In this document: positions 1 to 7,575 of the stretch, in pieces | Numbering within the stretch: position 1 is the first letter of the stretch | Layout: every line of letters begins with the position of its first letter | Assembly: GCF_007995245.1 (NCBI RefSeq) | Contig: NZ_VCBA01000006.1 | Span: 269,979 to 333,978, forward strand | Source: Tateyamaria sp. syn59 | GTDB lineage: Bacteria; Pseudomonadota; Alphaproteobacteria; Rhodobacterales; Rhodobacteraceae | Direction: 5' to 3' | DNA length: 64,000 nt | Made by a program: the position numbers and the translations under genes | The notes under the pieces: generated by a model | The model's database searches: none | Told to the model about the DNA's origin: nothing | The model's input: the letters and a program-made list of their open reading frames with translations, nothing else

Positions 1-299
1 CGGCGGAAGCGGCCTATGAGAAGGCGCTGGCCGATGCCCGCGCTGAAGCGCAACGCATTGCCGGTGAGACCAAGGCAGCCATTCAGGCCGACCTCGACGT
101 CGCCATCGAAAAGGCGGATGCCGAGATTGCGGCCAAGGCTGCCGAGAGCGAAAAGGCCATCGCCGAAATTCGCGCCGGTGCCCAGGATGCCGTCAAAGAG
201 GTGGCGAAGGACGCCGCGCATGACATCGTCGCTCTGATGGGTGGCAAGGCTGACGAAAAGGCGATAACTGCTGCCGTCAACGACCGGATGAAAGGATAA
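1..299 (+). CDS. atpF2: ATP synthase F0 subunit B' (3' part)
   Basis: The reading frame is open from the window edge to a TAA at 297-299 and gives the last 98 residues. The visible part is a charged, alanine-rich helix ([17 protein letters not shown] at its start) ending in DRMKG, typical of the cytoplasmic coiled coil of the b/b' peripheral stalk that links F1 to F0. Alphaproteobacteria carry two divergent b-type subunits side by side, and the next gene, three bases away, is the second. The N-terminal membrane anchor lies outside the window. The b' rather than b assignment rests on gene order. Confidence 0.88.
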   Translation, partial: AEAAYEKALADARAEAQRIAGETKAAIQADLDVAIEKADAEIAAKAAESEKAIAEIRAGAQDAVKEVAKDAAHDIVALMGGKADEKAITAAVNDRMKG

Positions 300-302
300 G
301 TC

Positions 303-878
303 ATGCGTTTTCTGACCCTTACGCCCCTGTCCGTTCTGGTAGCCGGCCCCGCGCTTGCTGCATCGAAGAACCCGTTTTCGGCGGAGTTCTGGAAGCTGAG
401 CAACACGGATCTGATCGTTCTGATCGCGTTCATTCTGTTCATCGGAGTCCTGTTCTACTTCAGGGTGCCTGGCATGATCGGGAAGATGCTGGACGACCGC
501 GCGAGCGGCATCCAGTCCGAGATCGACGAAGCCCGCGCCCTGCGGGAAGAAGCCCAAACCCTGTTGGCCTCTTACGAGCGCAAGCAGAAGGAAGTTCAGG
601 CGCAGGCGGACAAGATCGTCGAACAGGCCAAGAAGGACGCGGAAGCCGCTGCCGATCAGGCCCGTGCCGATCTGAAGAGATCGATCGAGCGTCGCATGGC
701 TGCCGCCACCGACCAGATCGCGTCGGCTGAAGCGAGCGCTGTGAAAGAGGTGCGCGACACCGCCGCAGTGGTTGCTGTGCAAGCTGCGCGCGATGTGATT
801 GCCAAGCAGATGACGGCCACCGACAGCAACAAGCTGATCGATGACGCCATCGCCGAGGTGGACGCGCGGCTGCACTAA
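303..878 (+). CDS. atpF: ATP synthase F0 subunit b
   Basis: This encodes a 191-residue peripheral-stalk subunit of the H+-transporting ATP synthase. A hydrophobic segment around residues 37-55 (DLIVLIAFILFIGVLFYF) anchors it in the membrane. The rest is a long charged alpha-helix with many Ala, Glu, Lys and Arg residues that should pair with the b' subunit encoded just upstream. The ATG lies 3 bases after the b' stop, so the two genes are co-transcribed and probably translationally coupled. A GC-rich hairpin at 906-929 follows and probably ends the atp operon. Length and topology are normal for the family. Confidence 0.95.
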   Translation: MRFLTLTPLSVLVAGPALAASKNPFSAEFWKLSNTDLIVLIAFILFIGVLFYFRVPGMIGKMLDDRASGIQSEIDEARALREEAQTLLASYERKQKEVQAQADKIVEQAKKDAEAAADQARADLKRSIERRMAAATDQIASAEASAVKEVRDTAAVVAVQAARDVIAKQMTATDSNKLIDDAIAEVDARLH

Positions 879-905
879 GCCTTTGTCCCCACTCGGAAAT
901 TATTG

Positions 906-929
906 AACCCCGGCCACCGCGCCGGGGTT
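906..929 (+). terminator. Hairpin after the atp operon
   Basis: Nine-base perfect arms (AACCCCGGC / GCCGGGGTT) enclose a 6-nt loop, 27 bases after the atpF stop. Only a short CTTCGT follows instead of a U-run, so it may be a weak or Rho-assisted terminator. Confidence 0.6.
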
Positions 930-936
930 CTTCGTA

Positions 937-953
937 TGTGAACCTTTTGTGAA
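937..953 (+). promoter_or_regulatory. Pho-box-like direct repeat upstream of pstB-like gene
   Basis: TGTGAA occurs at 937-942 and again at 948-953, an 11-bp period with 5 intervening bases. PhoB boxes are 7-bp direct repeats with an 11-bp period (consensus CTGTCAT). The period fits and the gene downstream is PstB-like, but the repeat has G where the consensus has C, so this is only a candidate. Confidence 0.25.
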
Positions 954-1047
954 GTTTTGCGTGGGCTTGCCATGGATCAAATGAGGTGACCGCGGCAGTC
1001 GCTAGGCGTTGGGAAAGGCACTGTTTCCCAGCCCAGCGAGGTTCTCA

Positions 1048-1863
1048 ATGTTCGACGCCCAGACGACCAAAGACACGCCCGCCTTTGCCCATCGCCGCAA
1101 CAGCCCACCCATCATGACGGTGCGCAATCTGTCGCTGCACTACGGTGAAAAGCAGGCTTTGGACGATGTCAGTTTTGATCTTTATGCCAACGAAATCCTC
1201 GCCTTCATTGGCCCGTCCGGCTGCGGGAAATCCACCGCCCTGAAATGCCTGAACCGCATGCATGATGACACGCGGGATGTGCGGATCAGCGGAACGATCC
1301 TGATGGAGGGCGAGGATATCAATGGCCCGGATGTCGACCCGCCACTTCATCGCCGTCGCTTTGGCTGGGTCGCGCAGAAGCCCAACCCGTTTCCCACGTC
1401 GATCTACGAAAACGTGGCCTACGCGGCGCGGCTGCATGGTCTGACGCCAAACGGAAAGGCGCTGAAAGAGCATGTGGAACAATGCCTTACCCGTGCTGGG
1501 CTGTGGGAAGAGGTGAGAGAGCACCTGTACAGGAAACCGGGGACCGACCTGTCGGGTGGGCAGCAGCAACGGCTGTGTATTGCCCGCGCGCTGGCGACGC
1601 AGCCTGATGTGCTTTTGATGGACGAGCCAACGGGATCCATCGACCCGATTGCTACCGCCCGCATCGAAGACCTGCTGCTGGAACTGAAGCAGGATCAGGC
1701 CATTGTCATCATCACGCATTCCATGGCGCAAGCGCGGCGGATTGCGGATCGGGTCGCCTATTTCCACCTTGGCAAATTGCTGGAAGTGCAGCCGACTGAA
1801 GCAATGTTCACCGCGCCTGCAACAAGCGAAGCCCGTGCCTTTATCGAAGGCAAGATGGGGTGA
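1048..1863 (+). CDS. pstB: Phosphate-type ABC transporter ATP-binding protein (PstB-like), orphan
   Basis: This is an ABC ATPase of about 271 residues with Walker A GPSGCGKS, signature LSGGQQQRLCIARAL and Walker B LLMDEPTGSID. The stretch QKPNPFPTSIYENVAYAARL is the characteristic PstB Q-loop region, so phosphate is the likeliest substrate. The usual PstB wording after Walker B (DEPTSALDP) is replaced by DEPTGSIDP. ATG 1048 is preferred because GCGAGG sits six bases upstream; an in-frame TTG at 1009 would add 13 residues. No pstS, pstC, pstA or phoU is nearby, so it must serve permeases encoded elsewhere or have another role. Its TGA directly abuts the stop of the convergent regulator gene. 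Confidence 0.85.
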   Translation: MFDAQTTKDTPAFAHRRNSPPIMTVRNLSLHYGEKQALDDVSFDLYANEILAFIGPSGCGKSTALKCLNRMHDDTRDVRISGTILMEGEDINGPDVDPPLHRRRFGWVAQKPNPFPTSIYENVAYAARLHGLTPNGKALKEHVEQCLTRAGLWEEVREHLYRKPGTDLSGGQQQRLCIARALATQPDVLLMDEPTGSIDPIATARIEDLLLELKQDQAIVIITHSMAQARRIADRVAYFHLGKLLEVQPTEAMFTAPATSEARAFIEGKMG

Positions 1864-2631
1864 TCAGGCCGATGTTTCGTGGTCGAGGCGCTGGCGGGCG
1901 ATCTCTTCATTGTGCTCGGCCTTTTGCTGGTCGCGCAGGGCCCGTTCGACATAGTCGAGATGGGCGTGGACGGCAGCGCGGGCTGTGTCGGGGTCGCGGA
2001 CTTGCAGGGCCTCGTTGATCTGCCGGTGTTGGTCCAGAAGGGCCTGCCGGGTGGTGCGCTGTTTGAACATGACCTGCCGATTGTAGAACACACCATCTCG
2101 GAGCAGTTGATACATCGACCGCATCATGTGGAGCATGATGACGTTGTGGCTGGCCTCGATGATCGCCATGTGGAACTGCGCGTCGAGCTGGGCTTCTTCC
2201 TCGCCATTGCGCTTGGGGTGGGCGGCTTCCATCTTTTCGAAGACCTTTTGCACGACGGCCAGATCGGTGTCTGAGGCGAGGCGCGCGGCGCGTTCGGCGG
2301 CGAGCCCCTCCATGTCGCGTCGGAAGCTGAGATAGTCAAACACAGCCTCGTCATGGCGGGCGAAAAGTTCAGTCAAAGCAGGAGCAAAGGCGGAGCCGAG
2401 GACGTCGGCCACGTAGACCCCGGCGCCCGGTTTGGCGACCAACAGCCCGGTCTCTTGCAGGGTGCCGATGGCGTCGCGGAGGGAGGGCCGGGAGACGCCC
2501 ATGCGCTCGGCGAGGTCGCGTTCGGGGGGCAGCCGTTCGCCGGGGCGTAGGATGCCGCGCAGGATCAATTGTTCGATCTGGCGGATCACGGCGGCGGACA
2601 GTTTGTCGGGCTGGACGGGGCGAAAGGGCAT
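1864..2631 (-). CDS. GntR-family (FadR/FCD) transcriptional regulator, PdhR/LldR type
   Basis: This encodes 255 residues. An N-terminal winged helix-turn-helix (about residues 10-70, with ERLPPERDLAERMGVSRPSLRDAI typical of GntR proteins) is followed by an all-helical FCD effector domain (about 95-225). Family members sense small organic acids such as pyruvate, lactate, glycolate or acyl-CoA. Homology alone does not give the ligand, and no metabolic operon is attached here. An imperfect 25-bp inverted repeat 15-39 bases upstream of the ATG (2646-2670) is a likely autoregulatory operator. The gene is convergent with the pstB-like gene and divergent from the lipoprotein gene. Confidence 0.88.
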   Translation of the reverse strand: MPFRPVQPDKLSAAVIRQIEQLILRGILRPGERLPPERDLAERMGVSRPSLRDAIGTLQETGLLVAKPGAGVYVADVLGSAFAPALTELFARHDEAVFDYLSFRRDMEGLAAERAARLASDTDLAVVQKVFEKMEAAHPKRNGEEEAQLDAQFHMAIIEASHNVIMLHMMRSMYQLLRDGVFYNRQVMFKQRTTRQALLDQHRQINEALQVRDPDTARAAVHAHLDYVERALRDQQKAEHNEEIARQRLDHETSA

Positions 2632-2645
2632 GGTCTCTCCGGTCG

Positions 2646-2670
2646 AATTGGTAAAATCATATGACCAGTT
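2646..2670. promoter_or_regulatory. Candidate operator of the FCD-type regulator
   Basis: AATTGGT at 2646-2652 and ACCAGTT at 2664-2670 form an inverted repeat with one mismatch, centred on C2658. TGGT...ACCA half-sites are typical of FadR/PdhR/LldR-type GntR regulators. The position just upstream of the regulator start suggests autoregulation. Confidence 0.5.
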
Positions 2671-2757
2671 GAGCGGTGGTGCAATCGGAGAGCGGGTGCG
2701 GTGAGTCGGCGCGTGCGTTTACCTTGTTTTCATGGAGATTGACGTCGAAAACAGGGT

Positions 2758-2841
2758 GTCACCCCCCTGTGCACCCGTCGTGCACCCCCTGTACACCCCC
2801 AACGGACGCCGAGGCGGAGGTTAACGCAACGCGCGGTGGGG
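2758..2841. repeat. 11-bp-phased GTGCAC array plus GTTAACGC block (copy A)
   Basis: GTGCACCC starts at 2769 and 2780, GTACACCC at 2791 and a degenerate GTCACCCC at 2758, all on an exact 11-bp period. A 22-nt block beginning GTTAACGC follows at 2820-2841. The same composite occurs at 38533-38614, where the block matches at 18 of 22 positions. Helical phasing suggests an array for a DNA-binding protein. Here it lies 44 bases upstream of the lipoprotein gene start. Confidence 0.6.
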
Positions 2842-2884
2842 TCTGTTCATTAGTTGTTAACCAAGCGTGGGCTTTGCTGCTGAC

Positions 2885-3289
2885 ATGCGCTTTGTTCTCT
2901 TTGCCTGCCTTGCTCTTGCCGCCTGCAACACCGCGGGCCCGCATTTTCGCGGTTTGCCAGCCACCACGGTCACGGTTGACGGATCGACATTTGACGTGCG
3001 CGTCAACGGACGACTGGCGGAGGCGCTGCGGACGAACATGCAGTACGCACCGCGATTTGGTCCGATCAAGGCGCGTGCGGCCAAAGCTATGGAGATCGTC
3101 AGCGGATGCAAGGTGAAGGAGGTGCGTGGGGATCAGGCGCTGGCGACCGGTATTCTGGATTGTGGCAAGGGTGGTCCGCCCATCGACCGGCAGGTGCCGC
3201 AAGGGGAATACAGTTGTTACACGCTCGACAGCTATGTCAGCCCGGCCACGGATGAGCTGGTGCTGGCCGTGGATTGCGATGTGATCTGA
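2885..3289 (+). CDS. Small putative lipoprotein, function unknown
   Basis: This encodes 134 residues starting MRFVLFACLALAAC, a short type II signal sequence with lipobox LAAC (Cys14), so the mature protein is probably lipid-anchored facing the periplasm. The rest has four more cysteines (in SGCKV, LDCGKG, YSCYTL and VDCDV) and no domain I recognise. ATG 2885 is chosen because the signal peptide begins there; an in-frame GTG at 2867 would add six residues. The phased repeat array copy A lies upstream, and a perfect DnaA box follows before smc. Confidence 0.7.
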   Translation: MRFVLFACLALAACNTAGPHFRGLPATTVTVDGSTFDVRVNGRLAEALRTNMQYAPRFGPIKARAAKAMEIVSGCKVKEVRGDQALATGILDCGKGGPPIDRQVPQGEYSCYTLDSYVSPATDELVLAVDCDVI

Positions 3290-3309
3290 GAGCGCTGCCC
3301 GCAATATCT

Positions 3310-3318
3310 TGTGGATAA
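3310..3318 (-). promoter_or_regulatory. DnaA box upstream of smc
   Basis: TGTGGATAA on the plus strand is the reverse complement of TTATCCACA, a perfect DnaA-box consensus. It lies about 97 bases before the smc start, in the lipoprotein-smc intergenic region. It is a single site, so an origin is not implied. Confidence 0.5.
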
Positions 3319-3414
3319 ACCCGCCCAAATCGCAGTTTGTGGGGGCGTGGCGTTGACAGCTTTGCCCATGGCCGTCCACCATGCCAGCCCAACCAGACTC
3401 ACTTTGGGGGCCGC

Positions 3415-6400
3415 GTGCGCTTTTCCAAACTTCGACTGACCGGCTTCAAATCCTTTGTCGATCCGACCGACCTGATCATCGCGGACGGTCTGACCGGCGT
3501 GGTCGGCCCGAATGGTTGCGGCAAGTCGAACCTCCTGGAAGCGCTGCGCTGGGTGATGGGTGAGAACCGCCCCACGGCGATGCGCGGCGGGGGTATGGAG
3601 GATGTGATCTTTGCCGGCGCATCCACCCGGCCCGCGCGCAACTTTGCCGAGGTCAGCCTGCATATCGACAACTCGGAGCGGCTGGCGCCTGCAGGGTTCA
3701 ACGATCAGGACGCGCTGGAGATCGTGCGACGCATTACGCGGGATGTGGGCAGCGCCTACAAGACCAATGGCAAGGATGTGCGGGCGCGCGATGTGCAGAT
3801 GCTGTTTGCCGATGCGTCCACGGGCGCGCATTCGCCTGCGCTGGTGCGGCAGGGGCAGATTGCGGAGTTGATCAACGCCAAGCCGAAGAACCGTCGCCGG
3901 ATTCTTGAGGAAGCGGCGGGGATTTCCGGCCTGTATCAGCGGCGGCACGAGGCCGAGTTGAAGCTGAAGGGGGCCGAGCAGAACCTGGCGCGCGTCGATG
4001 ATGTGATTGAGCAGTTGGCGGCGCAGTTGAACCAGTTGGCCCGGCAGGCCCGGCAGGCGGCGCGCTATCGCGAGATTGGCGACGCCCTGCGCAAGGCTGA
4101 GGGGCAGTTGCTGTATCGACGCTGGCGCGAGGCGGATGATGCGCGGGCTGCGGCGGATGAGGAGCTGCGTGCGCGGACCACTGCGGCGGCGCAGGCAGAA
4201 GGCGCTGTGCAGGTGTCGGCGAAGGCACGAGTGACGGCCGAGGATGCCTTGCCCCCGTTGCGCGAGGAGGATGCGATTGCCGCTGCCGTCTTGCAGCGTT
4301 TGGCGGTGCAGCGTGATACCCTGGCCGATCAGGAGGCGCAGGCGGAGCAGGCCATTGAGCGGTTGACCGGTCGGATTGCGCAGTTGGCGCGGGACATCGA
4401 GCGCGAGGGTGGGCTGAACAAGGACGCGGGTGAGACGATCGAGCGTCTGGAATGGGAAGCCGCCGAGATTGCCAAGGCCAGTGAAGGCCATGAGGGGCTG
4501 CTGGCTGAGGCGGCAGAGGCGGCGCGCGAGGCGGGCCAGGTTTTGCAAGCGCGCGAGGGCGATCAATCGGACAAGACCGAGGATGTGGCGCGTCTGGCGG
4601 CGCGGCATGGGTCGGCGCAGCGTTTGCTGGAGGACAGCCGGAAGGTTGAGGCGAAGTCGGAGGCTGAGGCAGAGAAGGCGCGGGCGGCTGTGGCGACGAG
4701 CCGCGCGGCGCTCGACAAGGCGGGGGTGGATTTTGAAGCGGCTGAGGCGGCGTCGGCTGAGGCTGAGGCGACGGCCAAACGGGCCGATGCGGCGCTGATC
4801 GCGGCGGAGGATGCGCGGGCCGAGACGCAGTCGCGTGAGGCCGATGCCCGCGCCGAACGCTCGGAGGCTGAGGGCGAGATGAATGCTCTGCGTGCCGAGG
4901 CCGGAGCGCTGGCCAAGCTGGTGGAGCGGGATACGGCGGAGGGCGGTCAGATCCTCGACCGGTTGCAGGTGCAGCAGGGGTTTGAGAAGGCGCTTGGGGC
5001 GGCTTTGGCCGATGACTTGCGGGCGCCGCAGGTTGAGGCGGATGGTCCATCGGGCTGGGCGGTTTTGCCTGCCTACGATGTGGATCAGCCGTTGCCCGAG
5101 GGTGTGACGGCGCTGACCCAGCACGTGTCGATGCCGGAAGTGTTGCAGCGCCGGATGTCGCAGATTGGCCTCGTCGATGCAGATGACGCGGCGCGGTTGC
5201 AGCCGCTGTTGAAGCCCGGTCAGCGGTTAGTGTCGCAGGAAGGCGATGTGTGGCGTTGGGACGGGTTTCGCGCGTGGGCGGAGGATGCGCCGAGTGCGGC
5301 GGCCTTGCGTTTGCAGCAGTTGAACCGGTTGGAGGAGTTGAAACAGTCGCTGGAGCGGGCCACGTCCCGTGCGGATGGTGCGCGGCAGGCGCATGAGGCG
5401 TTGACTGCTCGCATGGCTGAGTTGACCGAGGCTGATAAGATGGCGCGCCATGCGCGGCGTGAGGCAGACCGGATGGTCGCGGATGCAGGGCGAGCGCTGA
5501 GCCGGGCGGAGGCGGATCGCAATCTGGCTGAGGGGCGGTTGGAGTCCCTTGGTTTGGCCGTGACCCGGCACGAAGAGGATGCGATGGCGGCGCGGGTGCG
5601 GGTGTCGGAGGCCGAGACGGCCTTGGCCGATTTGCCCGATCTGGAGGCCGCGCGGGCGGAGGTTGAGGACCTGCGCATGACCGTTGAGGCGGCGCGCATT
5701 ACCATGATGTCGCGTCGGTCGGCCCATGACGATCTGCGCCGCACGGGTGAGGCCCGCGTGAAGCGCGCGCAGGAAATCACCAAAGAGGTAAGCGGCTGGA
5801 AGCACCGGCTTGAGACGGCGGAGCGCCGGACGGCCGAGCTGATTGATCGCAAGGTGACGTCAGAGGCCGAGTTGAAGGAAGCGCAGGCGGCGCCGGGTGA
5901 GTTGGCGGCCAAGCGCGAGGCCTTGAGTGACGAGATTGCGCGGGCTGAGAGCCGTAAGGCCGAAGCCGCTAATGCGTTGTCCGAGGGCGAGGGCAAGTTG
6001 CGCGATGCGACGCTCGCCGAGCGTGAGGCGGAGCGCCTGGCCTCCGAGGCGCGTGAGGCGCGGGCCCGATCCGAGGCGCGGTCGGAGGCGGCGCGCGAGA
6101 CGGTTGCCTATGCCGCAGAGCGGATTGCCGAAGAGCAGCAGATGACGCCGAACCAGTTGCTGACGGCTCTGGATGTTGTGCCGGATCAGATGCCGGGGGC
6201 GGAGGCGTTGGAGACCGAAGTGGGGCGGTTGAAGCGGCAGCGCGATGCTTTGGGGGCCGTCAACCTGCGGGCTGAGGAAGACGCCAAGGAGGTGCAGGAG
6301 GAGCATGACACGCTGGTGGGCGAAAAGGCCGATCTGGAAGAGGCGATCAAGACCCTGCGCAGCGGCATTGCAAGCCTGAACCGCGAGGGGCGGGAGCGGT

Positions 6401-6870
6401 TGTTGACGGCGTTTGAACAGGTGAACTCGAACTTCTCGCTGCTCTTTACCCATCTGTTTGGCGGGGGTGAGGCGAACTTGGTCATGGTCGAAAGTGAGGA
6501 TCCACTTGAGGCGGGGCTGGAGATCATGTGTCAGCCGCCGGGCAAGAAGCTGTCGACGCTGAGCCTGCTGTCGGGGGGTGAGCAGACCTTGACCGCGATG
6601 GCGCTGATCTTTGCTGTGTTTCTAGCGAACCCGGCGCCCATTTGTGTGCTGGACGAGGTGGACGCGCCGCTGGATGATGCCAACGTGACCCGGTTCTGTG
6701 ATCTGCTGGACGAGATGTGCCGCCGCACAGATACGCGATTTTTGATAATTACCCACCATGCGGTGACGATGGCGCGGATGGATCGGTTGTTCGGCGTGAC
6801 AATGGCCGAGCAGGGGGTGAGCCAGTTGGTGTCGGTGGACCTGAAGAAAGCAGAGACGATGGTGGCTTGA
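3415..6870 (+). CDS. smc: Chromosome segregation ATPase Smc
   Basis: This encodes about 1151 residues, the normal size for bacterial Smc, which forms DNA-entrapping rings with ScpA/ScpB for chromosome compaction and segregation. The N-terminal head carries Walker A GPNGCGKS (residues 31-38). Two long coiled-coil arms rich in Ala, Glu and Arg flank a hinge around residues 515-620. The C-terminal head has signature LSGGEQTL (near 1053) and Walker B CVLDEVDAPLDD (near 1078). GTG 3415 is chosen because the conserved start (V)RFSKLRLTGFKSF begins there; upstream in-frame sequence is unlike Smc. No scpA or scpB is adjacent. Confidence 0.95.
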   Translation: MRFSKLRLTGFKSFVDPTDLIIADGLTGVVGPNGCGKSNLLEALRWVMGENRPTAMRGGGMEDVIFAGASTRPARNFAEVSLHIDNSERLAPAGFNDQDALEIVRRITRDVGSAYKTNGKDVRARDVQMLFADASTGAHSPALVRQGQIAELINAKPKNRRRILEEAAGISGLYQRRHEAELKLKGAEQNLARVDDVIEQLAAQLNQLARQARQAARYREIGDALRKAEGQLLYRRWREADDARAAADEELRARTTAAAQAEGAVQVSAKARVTAEDALPPLREEDAIAAAVLQRLAVQRDTLADQEAQAEQAIERLTGRIAQLARDIEREGGLNKDAGETIERLEWEAAEIAKASEGHEGLLAEAAEAAREAGQVLQAREGDQSDKTEDVARLAARHGSAQRLLEDSRKVEAKSEAEAEKARAAVATSRAALDKAGVDFEAAEAASAEAEATAKRADAALIAAEDARAETQSREADARAERSEAEGEMNALRAEAGALAKLVERDTAEGGQILDRLQVQQGFEKALGAALADDLRAPQVEADGPSGWAVLPAYDVDQPLPEGVTALTQHVSMPEVLQRRMSQIGLVDADDAARLQPLLKPGQRLVSQEGDVWRWDGFRAWAEDAPSAAALRLQQLNRLEELKQSLERATSRADGARQAHEALTARMAELTEADKMARHARREADRMVADAGRALSRAEADRNLAEGRLESLGLAVTRHEEDAMAARVRVSEAETALADLPDLEAARAEVEDLRMTVEAARITMMSRRSAHDDLRRTGEARVKRAQEITKEVSGWKHRLETAERRTAELIDRKVTSEAELKEAQAAPGELAAKREALSDEIARAESRKAEAANALSEGEGKLRDATLAEREAERLASEAREARARSEARSEAARETVAYAAERIAEEQQMTPNQLLTALDVVPDQMPGAEALETEVGRLKRQRDALGAVNLRAEEDAKEVQEEHDTLVGEKADLEEAIKTLRSGIASLNREGRERLLTAFEQVNSNFSLLFTHLFGGGEANLVMVESEDPLEAGLEIMCQPPGKKLSTLSLLSGGEQTLTAMALIFAVFLANPAPICVLDEVDAPLDDANVTRFCDLLDEMCRRTDTRFLIITHHAVTMARMDRLFGVTMAEQGVSQLVSVDLKKAETMVA

Positions 6871-6926
6871 GACTGGTCACCATGACGTGACGGGACCGTA
6901 TGTTCCAGGCATGCTACAGATACATC

Positions 6927-7277
6927 ATGCGATTTTCTCTGATTTTCCTCCTGCTTACTGGTACCGCCTTTGCCCAAGATTGGGCAGTGCGCAGCACTGA
7001 TGCGCCTCTTGATCGTCCTGCCGTGATGGCGCTGGTCGAAGGGAACACTCTGACATTCTTTGATGATGGGCAGTCCAAGTTTTCGGCGGGCGGGGCTTAT
7101 TCCTACACCTACGCCAATGGTGGCGGGACTGCCTTTGGTCAATACGAGATCGCAGCGGACGGCACGGTCTGCATCGCCTTTCGCAACGGGTTCGGGCGCT
7201 GTGATCGCTATGTCGAAAGCGATGGTCGCGTTGTCATGCTGACCGAAAAGGGTGAGCGGTTTCCGATCCGGCCTTAA
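6927..7277 (+). CDS. Small exported protein, function unknown
   Basis: This encodes 116 residues beginning MRFSLIFLLLTGTAFAQD, a clear Sec signal peptide with probable cleavage after AFA, so the mature protein of about 100 residues is periplasmic. The mature part is rich in aromatic residues and glycine (SAGGAYSYTYANGGG) with a Cys pair in VCIAF and GRCDRY that could form a disulphide. An upstream in-frame ATG at 6900 would put nine residues before the signal peptide and is less likely. No recognised domain. It follows smc by 56 bases on the same strand. Confidence 0.7.
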   Translation: MRFSLIFLLLTGTAFAQDWAVRSTDAPLDRPAVMALVEGNTLTFFDDGQSKFSAGGAYSYTYANGGGTAFGQYEIAADGTVCIAFRNGFGRCDRYVESDGRVVMLTEKGERFPIRP

Positions 7278-7352
7278 CGCGCAGTTTTAACCAAATCTTC
7301 TTCACTTTCTCAGCATCTTGCCTGCGCGGCCCAACCCGGGCCGTGAAAGGGG

Positions 7353-7451
7353 GTGATTGAACTGTCGGAGAGAAACTTCCGAAGATGGATGGTCGCGATC
7401 GCAGTCATGACATTGTGTGTCGCGCTTATCCGACTCTTGATCGGGCTGTAG
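7353..7451 (+). CDS. Possible 32-residue single-span membrane peptide
   Basis: From GTG 7353 the frame reads MIELSERNFRRWM, then a hydrophobic span (VAIAVMTLCVALIRLLIGL) to TAG 7449-7451. It has a positively charged N-side and one transmembrane helix, a common plan for small membrane proteins. A purine run AAAGGGG directly precedes the start but is too close for GTG 7353; CTG 7362 or ATG 7389 would be better or alternative starts. A strong hairpin with a T-rich tail follows 17 bases after the stop, so a short transcript ends here. No homologue is known to me. Confidence 0.35.
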   Translation: MIELSERNFRRWMVAIAVMTLCVALIRLLIGL

Positions 7452-7468
7452 CCTGAAAAAGAGTGACC

Positions 7469-7500
7469 CGGCAGAGATGCTCCTCTGCCGAGCCTTTTGT
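7469..7500 (+). terminator. Rho-independent terminator after the small peptide
   Basis: Eight-base perfect arms CGGCAGAG (7469-7476) and CTCTGCCG (7483-7490) with a 6-nt loop are followed by AGCCTTTTGTT. It would end a rightward transcript in a region otherwise without a rightward gene. Confidence 0.7.
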
Positions 7501-7575
7501 TCGGTGATTGAACTGAACAAAACTTCCGATGCGTTAAATATAGTCCAATTCTTACCAAAACTCAAACGCGCGCTG

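Noticed and set aside
3232..5124. Long leftward open frame opposite smc (630 residues)
   Set aside because: Antisense shadow of the high-GC Smc coiled-coil coding sequence; Arg/Leu/Gln-rich with no domain.
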